Assembly: GCA_017540585.1 (NCBI GenBank)
Contig: JAFYAT010000089.1
Span: 1-50,208 of the forward strand
Origin: Bacteroidaceae bacterium
Lineage (GTDB): Bacteria > Bacteroidota > Bacteroidia > Bacteroidales > Bacteroidaceae
Direction of reading: 5' to 3'
Length of the DNA stretch: 50,208 bases
Position numbers and translations under genes: made by a program. Positions 25,462-32,200 of the stretch are shown here, piece after piece (the stretch's first letter is position 1; each line of letters opens with the position of its first letter). Under the pieces are notes generated by a model. The model was not told the DNA's origin. It saw only the letters and a program-made list of their open reading frames with translations, and made no database searches.

Positions 25462-25694
25462 TACACACCCATCTTTTTAAAGAAGTCATCAACGGAAGCG
25501 TATTCGTTCACACGTCCTTCCTTGATGTCAAGCAAGGACTGTTCGTATGACGAAAGAGCCTTGTTGCGTGATACAGCAACCTTTCCGACTCCTTTCAGCA
25601 TACTTATCGCTTTCTTAATGTCTTTAAGCATTGACATATCTTCTATGTCAACAATTATCTGCCCTTTGTTTGGCAATATAGCAACATTATCCAT
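25461..25694 (-). CDS. Antitoxin partner of the YafQ-type toxin
   Basis: 77 aa. Position and size identify it: immediately upstream of the toxin, 1-bp overlap, and a C-terminus (SSYEQSLLDIKEGRVNEYASVDDFFKKMG) of the kind that wraps RelE-type toxins. The N-terminal half, which would bind DNA and dimerise, is not a family I can name with confidence. Antitoxin-toxin pairs of this kind usually repress their own promoter. Confidence 0.8.
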   Translation of the reverse strand: MDNVAILPNKGQIIVDIEDMSMLKDIKKAISMLKGVGKVAVSRNKALSSYEQSLLDIKEGRVNEYASVDDFFKKMGV

Positions 25695-25715
25695 AATTGT
25701 TCATTCTATTTGCTG

Positions 25716-25747
25716 CAAAAGTAACATATTTCTGTCTAACAGCCAAA
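25716..25747 (-). promoter_or_regulatory. Promoter of the toxin-antitoxin pair
   Basis: On the minus strand TTTG (25747-25744), 20 bases, then TACTTTTG (25723-25716). RNA would start near 25710, about 15 bases before the antitoxin ATG. Confidence 0.8.
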
Positions 25748-26110
25748 AGGAAAGATGAAAAAATAGTATCGGGGGGGTGGCTGACCATAAAGAGAATACA
25801 ACGAGAGGCAAACGTACAAGATTCACTCCCTCCTCGTTGTTGATTCCGACAGCAAGTTATTTTGAGTGATGACTAAAAACATGGGATTTCTTCGTTATCT
25901 TTGTCTCGTCCTCTTATAGGTCTCTTATACTTTCGTTGAAAATCTGATACTTGTCTGCAAAATAGCAGAGGAACAGCGGACTTACAACGGAGTTACATAA
26001 GAGTCACAGCCTTGGATGGGCAGACAAAGAATACTTGTAGTGGCATGTTTCTGGGAAAAAATCCCATCATTGTCTATGACCCTCAATCATCATTTCCATC
26101 TTAAACTTTT
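25748..26110. other. Gene-free stretch
   Basis: No supported gene. An isolated TATCTTTG box occurs at 25896-25903 (+) without a correctly placed -33 TTTG and without a downstream gene. A run of seven Gs is present near 25770. Confidence 0.5.
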
Positions 26111-26309
26111 TGCACCGATGCCACCGATGCCACGAATGCCAACTTGGCATCCGTGGCAAAGTTGGCATCCGTGGCACTCTTAATTTTATATCACATATAA
26201 TAATACAATAATAATCAATATATTGAATAGCATTTTTAACATTTCATCCATTGTTGTAGTCATACTCTTTGCCACATGGCAAAGTTGGCATCGGTGGCAT
26301 TCGTGGCAT
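26111..26309. repeat. TGCCAC-rich inverted repeat element
   Basis: The left arm (about 26113-26177) contains alternating GATGCCAC, GAATGCCAAC and GGCATCCGTGGC units that fold on themselves. The right arm (about 26268-26309) carries the complementary units (CAAAGTTGGCATCGGTGGC, ATTCGTGGCA). About 90 bp of AT-rich sequence separates the arms. It resembles a miniature element and ends about 115 bp beyond the truncated 3' end of the RhuM gene. Confidence 0.75.
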
Positions 26310-26424
26310 AAACTCACCTTTTCACATTCCTGTTCCTGTCATCCCATGAGTCTGTGCCATACCAAATATCCAGATATTAGCCCGACAATCTTTCCATGTA
26401 TGTTTTGATGCTTGCAGAAAAGGT

Positions 26425-26865
26425 TCATCCATCTTCTCCGAGGAACGAACCGTTCTCCATTCTTTTCCTATCCAGAACATATCCACGTATGGCAAATTCA
26501 CGTAGCACACTTGTTGCCCACTGGCGGAACTGTGTGGCACGGATGCTGTTCACACGATAGCCAACACTGATGACGGCATCGAGATTGTAGAATTGTAGCG
26601 AACGGTTTACCTCTCTGGCACCTTCCTGACGAACTACCGAGATTTTCTCGGTAGTTGCCTTTTCTTCCAATTCTCCACTATCAAATATATTCTTCAGGTG
26701 AAGACCGATATTGTCCGTAGAGCAGTCAAACAGCATACCCATAGCTTTCTGTGTACACCAGACAGTCTTATCCTTGTAATAGACTTCAACGCCCTGTTCC
26801 TTTCCCTCTATCTGAAAGATTAGGAACTCAGCTGTGCTATTTCTTATTTCTCTTCGATTTACCAT
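26425..26865 (-). pseudogene. Truncated RhuM family protein
   Basis: 146 aa. TAEFLIFQIEGKEQGVEVYYKDKTVWCTQ, STDNIGLHLKNIFDSGEL, FYNLDAVISVGYRVNS and RQWATSVLREFAIRGYVLDRKRM are the RhuM (virulence-associated) signature. Intact members are around 330 aa; this frame stops just after GSFLGEDG, and the expected continuation is not seen in any frame. The 3' half has been lost, with the TGCCAC repeat element lying just beyond. RhuM genes are commonly found near restriction-modification and mobile loci. The N-terminal domain might still fold. Confidence 0.75.
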
Positions 26866-27023
26866 ATACTATTTCTTTATATATTCAACTTCCGCAAGCT
26901 ACAGTTGAGAGGTTGTCAGGTCTGTACATGGAAGTGAATAGTGAAAAGTGAACCTTTAGCTCGACGGAGTCAAAAGTGAAAAAACAATTTTACTCTGTTT
27001 CAGAATCATATTCCACTCGTACT

Positions 27024-28052
27024 CTACTTTTTCATCGGTTTATCGGCATCAAAACCAGCACGGATATCCTCGAGGGTGAGTTCCTGAAGCTGTTCCTTTG
27101 TGGCATCGGTTGTTCCTGCAAGACGATTTGCCTGCTTCTGAATAGCATTTTCAAATACGTTGCGGGCAAAGCGGGCATTACCGAAGTTTCTGTCCTTCTT
27201 AGCCACCTTGAGTTCCATACGACGCTTCAAGTATGTCTCTGCATCCTTTGTCATTGTATATTGGTTCTTCTTCATGTACATCTTAAAGATGTCCGTGAGT
27301 TCCTGAGGCGTATAATCGGGAAAATCCATGTAACGAGTGAAACGTGACTTGAGTCCCGGGTTGGAGTCGATGAAACGATGCATCTCATTCCTGTAACCTG
27401 CAATGATGACAACAAGGCGGTCACGGTAATCCTCCATACGCTTAAGAAGTGTGGATATTGCCTCCTGCCCATAGTCGCCATACTGGCTTCCGTCCGGAAC
27501 AAGGGCGTAAGCCTCATCAATGAAGAGCACTCCGTCGAGTGCCTTCTGGATGACAGAATCTGTCTTCACGGCAGTCTGTCCCACATATTGCGCAACGAGT
27601 CCGCTACGGTCAGTCTCCACTGTGTGTCCTTTCTTGAGCACACCGAGGTCCTTGTATATACGTCCTACGATACGTGCAACGGTAGTCTTACCCGTTCCCG
27701 GAGAACCGTAAAACACAAGATGGTAGCTCACCTTTGCCGTCTTGAGTCCCTGTGCCTCACGCTGCTTCTGTATCTTGACGAAGTTGGCAAGCGAGCGCAC
27801 CTCCTCCTTCACGTTCTCCAGTCCGATGAGTTCATCAAGTTCCTCGTAAGGATCGCCTTCGAGAGGTTCATTGACAACAACAGAGTCCTTGGGCTGTTGC
27901 ACCACGGTACTGTCCTGCTTAATGTTGTCGCTTTCCGTCTCTGTCTCGTCGTCTGCAAAGATTGCCCACACGATAAGTGCGAAGAACATCAGTACAAAAC
28001 CTATAGATAAACATCCGCATCCGTTGAATACGTCTCTCTTTGTAATATTCAT
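27024..28052 (-). CDS. Membrane-anchored CbbX/SpoVK-like AAA+ ATPase
   Basis: 342 aa. One N-terminal membrane helix (about 13-33, LSIGFVLMFFALIVWAIFA) and an acidic linker precede a CbbX-type AAA+ domain. Walker A is GSPGTGKTT, Walker B LFIDEAYAL, and SRFTRYMDF carries the arginine finger. CbbX relatives are hexameric remodelling motors; this one would be tethered to the inner membrane facing the cytoplasm. The linker contains DSTVVQQPKD, similar to the DTIVMQPKN motif of the island membrane protein, so a functional link with that kinase system is possible. A candidate -7 box lies at 28101-28108. Confidence 0.87.
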   Translation of the reverse strand: MNITKRDVFNGCGCLSIGFVLMFFALIVWAIFADDETETESDNIKQDSTVVQQPKDSVVVNEPLEGDPYEELDELIGLENVKEEVRSLANFVKIQKQREAQGLKTAKVSYHLVFYGSPGTGKTTVARIVGRIYKDLGVLKKGHTVETDRSGLVAQYVGQTAVKTDSVIQKALDGVLFIDEAYALVPDGSQYGDYGQEAISTLLKRMEDYRDRLVVIIAGYRNEMHRFIDSNPGLKSRFTRYMDFPDYTPQELTDIFKMYMKKNQYTMTKDAETYLKRRMELKVAKKDRNFGNARFARNVFENAIQKQANRLAGTTDATKEQLQELTLEDIRAGFDADKPMKK

Positions 28053-28100
28053 AATCGTTATTTTTATAAAGCAAAATCATTGAGAAGTCATAAACACCCG

Positions 28101-28108
28101 CAAATTTA
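28101..28108 (-). promoter_or_regulatory. Candidate -7 box for the AAA+ gene
   Basis: TAAATTTG on the minus strand, 49 bases before the ATG. No clear -33 TTTG, so the call is weak. Confidence 0.35.
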
Positions 28109-28160
28109 GCGAAAAAGTCGGTAAAAGCGAACGCAATCATGCATTTTTTGTCACAGGATG

Positions 28161-28192
28161 TTTGGTCAGTTGGTCATAGTGCATTAACTTTG
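28161..28192 (+). promoter_or_regulatory. Promoter of the outer-membrane barrel gene
   Basis: TTTG (28161-28164), 20 bases, TAACTTTG (28185-28192), an exact consensus layout. It gives a leader of about 100 bases before the ATG at 28297. Confidence 0.85.
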
Positions 28193-28296
28193 CACCGCAA
28201 AAACGACGGAAAAGGAGATTCCGAAAACCTAATCCGCATTAACTAACAGGTAAAAAGAGTAGGAAAAAACTATTAAAATTTGAACAAGAAAGATTT

Positions 28297-28983
28297 ATGA
28301 AAAAGATCGTTTTGTCTGCACTTGTTGCAGCATTTTCATTGTGCGCCAATGCACAGTATGAGTCTAAGGCTGGCGACATCGCCCTCGAAGTAGGCTTCAA
28401 CCCATTCTCTAACAGCTTCAACACTGTCAAGCTCAACGGAGGTTCAATCAATGCAAGATACTTCATCAACGACAACACTGCTGCCCGTGTAAACCTCGGT
28501 TTCGGCTACGAGGGTACATCTGACAATTTGTATTCTACAGACCATAACGGAAATGAGGTAAAGACAGAGTGCAGCAAACACGCTGGTTCATTCTCTCTTG
28601 ACCTTGGTGTTGAGAACCACTTCGCAAATGCAGGTCGTCTCGATCTCTATGCTGGTGGACAGCTCGGCATTGCAACAACATTTGGTGGCGGAAAGTTTGG
28701 TAACACAGAGGTTTCTGGAGCTGCCATCTCAAGCGGATGGTCAACAGGCAGCATTGACCCTTGCGCCACAACATTCAGCCTCAAAGCATTTACAGGTGCA
28801 AACTTCTTCGTATATAAGAAGCTCTATGTAGGTGCAGAGTTCGGTGTTTCTTTCTCTAACAGGTCATACAAGGACTACGAGGTTACTATTGATTCAGAAA
28901 CAACCAAAAAGAAAAACGACCTCAGCAAGACTTCATTTGATTTCTTCGCAGAGCCAGCTCTCCACCTTGGTTGGGTATTCTAA
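28297..28983 (+). CDS. Outer-membrane beta-barrel protein
   Basis: 228 aa. Signal peptide MKKIVLSALVAAFSLCANAQ (1-20). The mature part shows alternating amphipathic strands with Gly/aromatic pattern (INARYFINDNTAARVNLGFGYEG) and ends in a barrel-like terminal strand with Phe last (ALHLGWVF). It fits the small 8-stranded OmpA/OmpW-like porin family common in Bacteroidales. It has its own strong promoter and terminators, so it is a single-gene unit. The specific role is unknown. Confidence 0.85.
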   Translation: MKKIVLSALVAAFSLCANAQYESKAGDIALEVGFNPFSNSFNTVKLNGGSINARYFINDNTAARVNLGFGYEGTSDNLYSTDHNGNEVKTECSKHAGSFSLDLGVENHFANAGRLDLYAGGQLGIATTFGGGKFGNTEVSGAAISSGWSTGSIDPCATTFSLKAFTGANFFVYKKLYVGAEFGVSFSNRSYKDYEVTIDSETTKKKNDLSKTSFDFFAEPALHLGWVF

Positions 28984-29006
28984 CTTTCATGGCTCTGCCA
29001 TGAAAG
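28984..29006 (+). terminator. Hairpin directly after the barrel gene
   Basis: CTTTCATGGC, TCT, GCCATGAAAG: a 10-bp perfect stem starting on the first base after the stop codon. No T-run, so it may protect the mRNA 3' end; the clear intrinsic terminator follows at 29087. Confidence 0.6.
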
Positions 29007-29037
29007 AGTTAAAAGTTAAAAATGAAAAGTTAAAAGT
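29005..29037. repeat. AACTTTTAACTTTT repeat, copy 2
   Basis: Reverse complement of the repeat at about 25016-25052 (AGTTAAAAGTTAAAAATGAA...). The two copies sit downstream of unrelated plus-strand genes. Confidence 0.7.
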
Positions 29038-29086
29038 CGAGTTGAAAAGTTAAGAGTTTCTATACTCAACATAGAATACTACAAAG

Positions 29087-29121
29087 AAAGTTCCCGACCA
29101 ATGATGATCGGGAACTTTTTT
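29087..29121 (+). terminator. Intrinsic terminator
   Basis: AAAGTTCCCGA pairs with TCGGGAACTTT (11 bp, 10-base loop), running straight into a T-run at 29116-29121. It ends the barrel gene transcript. Confidence 0.88.
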
Positions 29122-29129
29122 ATGTCGAA

Positions 29130-29243
29130 CGAACTAATGTTAGTCACTTAACGGACTAATGATAGTAGTAGGTACGGACTAATATTAGTCGGTGATACGG
29201 ACTATCGATAGCCGCAGGTACGGACTAACGTTAGTCCGTTCAG
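29130..29243. repeat. Tandem array of five 23-bp palindromic units
   Basis: Units at 29130, 29152, 29175, 29198 and 29221 share CGGACTA...TAG and a 23-bp period (22 bp for the first). Three centres are fully self-complementary although different in sequence: ACTAATATTAGT, CTATCGATAG and ACTAACGTTAGT. The last extends to a 20-bp perfect palindrome (ACGGACTAACGTTAGTCCGT). The array lies between the terminator of the barrel gene and the end of the convergent ProX gene. Confidence 0.9.
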
Positions 29244-29256
29244 CCACTATCGGGAG

Positions 29257-29781
29257 CTATTTGTACAGCTCAAGATATTCGTATGTATTACCCACAATAT
29301 CAAGGTATTTCTCAAAGTCCTGGCGGGCGATGACAACCGTGCCACGACAGTCGTTGGGATGAAAACTGAGGGAGTCGGCATCCTTCAGGTTGGCATCGAG
29401 GAACAGATGGACGTGGTTCTCCGTATCGTTGATAAGTCCGAATGGAGATACGCTGCCAGGTTCAAGTCCGAGATACTTCATCATTCGTTCTGGCGAAGCG
29501 AACGAGAGTTTGCCGCATGATGGCAGTCCCTGTGCCACGAGCGAAGCCTTGAGACGTGCCTCAAGGTCGTGGATGTCGAGGTCGTGGTCACAATGGAAGC
29601 ACACGAGGTAATGTCTGTTACCCTTATGGTTACGCAAGAAGATGTTCTTGCAATGTATGCTTCCGTCATCCTTCCACCATTGTTTTGCCTCCTCTATTGT
29701 CTTGCCCTCTGGGTGATTGTAGCAAGTGAATGGTATGTCGTGCTCTTTGAGGTAGTTGAGCACCGTTTCTTCTCGTGTCAT
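29257..29781 (-). CDS. ProX/YbaK-type aminoacyl-tRNA editing protein
   Basis: 174 aa from the ATG at 29781 (MTREETVLNYLKEHDIPF). An upstream frame start at 29856 adds 25 residues that do not fit the family. YbaK fold features: NHPEGKTIEEAKQW, CKNIFLRNHKGNRHYLVCF, GLEPGSVSPFGLINDTENHVHLFLD and HPNDCRGTVVI. The family hydrolyses mischarged tRNA(Pro) (Ala- or Cys-tRNA) in trans. It is free-standing and cytoplasmic, with no operon partner. It converges with the barrel gene across the palindrome array. Confidence 0.88.
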   Translation of the reverse strand: MTREETVLNYLKEHDIPFTCYNHPEGKTIEEAKQWWKDDGSIHCKNIFLRNHKGNRHYLVCFHCDHDLDIHDLEARLKASLVAQGLPSCGKLSFASPERMMKYLGLEPGSVSPFGLINDTENHVHLFLDANLKDADSLSFHPNDCRGTVVIARQDFEKYLDIVGNTYEYLELYK

Positions 29782-29934
29782 AACGTTGTTTTTCCTAATA
29801 AATAGTGATGGATTAGTAATGAGCAATGACAAGCTTCTCCAGCAGTTTCTCGCCAAATCAGTTATTACTCATTAGACATTAACATGCTTTACTATTCTTT
29901 ACCACAAAAATGTGAATCTTGTTTTAGTTTGCTG

Positions 29935-29942
29935 CAAAGGTA
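29935..29942 (-). promoter_or_regulatory. Candidate -7 box for the ProX gene
   Basis: TACCTTTG on the minus strand. The -33 element is poor and the leader would be about 150 bases. Otherwise 29782-30093 holds no feature. Confidence 0.4.
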
Positions 29943-30093
29943 CGAAAAAAGTCTTCCACTTCTACTAAAAGCGACAAGTAAACACACACAAAAAACACCA
30001 CATAACCAAAACAAAAATAACTGTTCAACTGTTCTCTCCCCTATCCTTCAATACTTGCTGCAAAGAAAGTAAAAAGCCCTTGAAAGCAGCACT

Positions 30094-30220
30094 CTGTCAC
30101 GACGAAGTGAACACGGAAGTGTCATTTCGTCAAAAAACATGAGCCGAAGGAATCCCGAACAATCCCCGAACAATCCCCGAACCATTCCCGAAGCTTTCCA
30201 GATGTATCATAATGTAAGTA
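30094..30220. repeat. Dispersed intergenic repeat, copy 2
   Basis: Same family and orientation as 428-543 (see there). It has three tandem CCCGAAC-type units at about 30153-30192 and the same TGTATCATAATGTAAGTA end. Confidence 0.8.
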
Positions 30221-30294
30221 CAATTATGGCAAAAAAAGTTGGTACATTATGTAAACCATAAGTATTATAGATTTTGTAATACAAACATTCCGTT

Positions 30295-31365
30295 CTAACC
30301 CTTGTGCTGCTGTTTCTTCATCTGACTCCATTGAGCCTTAGCAAGTTCCTGCATATCGACGACCTCGTCCTTTTCATCAACGATTTCAAAGCCAAGCATC
30401 GTCTCAATGACATCCTCCATGGTCACGATACCACGAAGACAACCATACTCATCAATAATGATAGAGATGTGTTCCTTCTTCTCCAAGAGTTTTTCCCAGA
30501 TAACTGCCACATCCTCATCCTCAGAGAATGAAAGGATTGGACGTGCAATATCGCCAAGTTTGACATCAAACTTGTCTTCTGCAAGACTCTCAAGGATTGT
30601 CTGACGAAGAACATAACCAGTAATGTAATCACTCTCATCGTCCTTATATACAGGAATACGAGAATACTTTTTGAACTCGTCGTCCTGATAGAACTCACGG
30701 AGTGTCATACTCTCGTCAGCCATAGTTACCACAACACTCGGAGTCATTATCTCATGTGCCGTGATACTGTCAAGCTTGAGAAGGTTCTGAATCATCTTGT
30801 TCTCTTTTTTCTCAAGAACACCTTCCTCAGCACCTACATTAACCATAGCCGCAACTTCTTCACGACTTACTGCAACCTGTTCCTTGCTTCCCTTTGATAC
30901 CTTGCGAGTAAGAAGTTCGAGAAGAAGTACAAGCGGATATGTAAGCACAATAAGTCCGTGGATGACATTGACAGCAGGAATAGCCAATATTCTCCAATAT
31001 GTAGAACCGATTGTCTTAGGTACAATCTCTGAAAAAACAAGTATAAGGAATGTGAATATACCAGAAATGATACCCACGAAAGTAGCCGCAAAACTATCTG
31101 TAAGTTGAGTCTGAGCATACAAAGCTGTCTGCGAGCCAACAAGAGACGCACCTATAGTATTAGCAATCGTATTGACAATCAAGATTGCCGAAATAGGACG
31201 ATCTATGTTTTGCTTATAATCTTTGAGTCTCTGCCAACCACTTGTACCATTATTCTCAAGCGTCTGGACAAAAGACAAAGGAGTTGAAAGTATTGTCGCC
31301 TCCAACACAGAACAGAGTGCTGAAATGACGAGCGACAATAACATGTAAGTTATTATTAGTGTCAT
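30295..31365 (-). CDS. CNNM/CBS-domain membrane transporter
   Basis: 356 aa. The N-terminal DUF21/CNNM membrane domain (about 1-175, three or four helices) carries SALCSVLEATILSTP and FSEIVPKTIGS. Two CBS repeats follow (about 195-325: EIMTPSVVVTMADES, YSRIPVYKD, IIIDEYGCLRGIVTMEDVIE). CNNM/CorC proteins handle Mg2+ efflux or uptake, with ATP sensed by the CBS pair. The C-terminal CorC_HlyC domain found in many relatives is absent; the protein ends about 30 residues after the CBS pair. Confidence 0.9.
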   Translation of the reverse strand: MTLIITYMLLSLVISALCSVLEATILSTPLSFVQTLENNGTSGWQRLKDYKQNIDRPISAILIVNTIANTIGASLVGSQTALYAQTQLTDSFAATFVGIISGIFTFLILVFSEIVPKTIGSTYWRILAIPAVNVIHGLIVLTYPLVLLLELLTRKVSKGSKEQVAVSREEVAAMVNVGAEEGVLEKKENKMIQNLLKLDSITAHEIMTPSVVVTMADESMTLREFYQDDEFKKYSRIPVYKDDESDYITGYVLRQTILESLAEDKFDVKLGDIARPILSFSEDEDVAVIWEKLLEKKEHISIIIDEYGCLRGIVTMEDVIETMLGFEIVDEKDEVVDMQELAKAQWSQMKKQQHKG

Positions 31366-31403
31366 CTTAGCATCTGTTGTTTTTTGAATTATTTACCTCA
31401 ATC

Positions 31404-31437
31404 AAAAATGTCGCGCCACCCGAGGCCGCGGGACATC
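31404..31437 (-). terminator. Probable terminator after the HAD gene
   Basis: On the minus strand ATGTCCCGCG and CGCGACAT form an imperfect GC-rich stem followed by TTTTT. It lies 110 bases past the HAD stop and before the CNNM gene. Confidence 0.5.
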
Positions 31438-31547
31438 CATCGGAATCAGGAATCATATTGTATTAAATAAAATGTATTATATTCTTTTCATAGTAACAAG
31501 GAATATTACCAACATGGTCTGCACACTATATTCTATTCGACAGAATA

Positions 31548-32000
31548 TCATCTGCGACCACGATGAGATTTCCAGAACATCCACTTTGGAACAGGTGGTT
31601 CAAGTTCACCCATCTCCTCCTTGATGCGCTGACGAAGAATCTGCTGATAGGTTTTACCCCTTGTTATAATATTGTAGATAGTACCCCAATCAGGAATACC
31701 ACCAACATTTCTGTCATCTATAAACACATCGGCATTGAGCTTGCGCGAATTATTTGCATTGATATCGCCAATGAACTCCTCTGCAGAATCGCTATTGACT
31801 GCATAGAACTCCACGCCACGCTCCTTGCACCAATTCAAAGCATCCTCAAGGAGTTGACCTTCACGTACTGTCCAAAGAATAATCTTATGACGCTCATCAA
31901 TCAACTTACGCAATGTCTCAGTTGCGAATGGGCGCTCCTCTCCAATCTCAGGATAACGGTGCTCAACGATTGTTCCGTCAAAGTCAACTGCTATTACCAT
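31548..32000 (-). CDS. Small HAD-superfamily hydrolase
   Basis: 150 aa. DFDGTIVEH (nucleophile Asp6 in motif I), WTVREG (motif II Thr) and DVFIDDRN (motif IV acids) are present, with no large cap insert. It is like the small BT0820-type HAD phosphatases of Bacteroides. The substrate is unknown. Its C-terminus (PVPKWMFWKSHRGRR) is basic and aromatic. No clear promoter is visible in 32001-32125. Confidence 0.85.
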   Translation of the reverse strand: MVIAVDFDGTIVEHRYPEIGEERPFATETLRKLIDERHKIILWTVREGQLLEDALNWCKERGVEFYAVNSDSAEEFIGDINANNSRKLNADVFIDDRNVGGIPDWGTIYNIITRGKTYQQILRQRIKEEMGELEPPVPKWMFWKSHRGRR

Positions 32001-32200
32001 AACTCTTATATTGTTTTTGTGTGTTTGACTTAATTATTCAAGTGTCGCAAAGTATAGATTTTGGAGGTCAGGCTATAAGGTCACGTCAAACAACCTTATA
32101 ACCTGACAACTTCATATCCTATATATTATACTTCTTCAAGCTTCTGGTTTCCTTCGGTATTACCATAGCCATAACCATAACCGTAGCCATATCCGTAACC

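Noticed and set aside
29130-29243. CRISPR array
   Set aside because: Units are contiguous 23-bp repeats with variable palindromic centres, no unique spacers, and no cas genes in the window.
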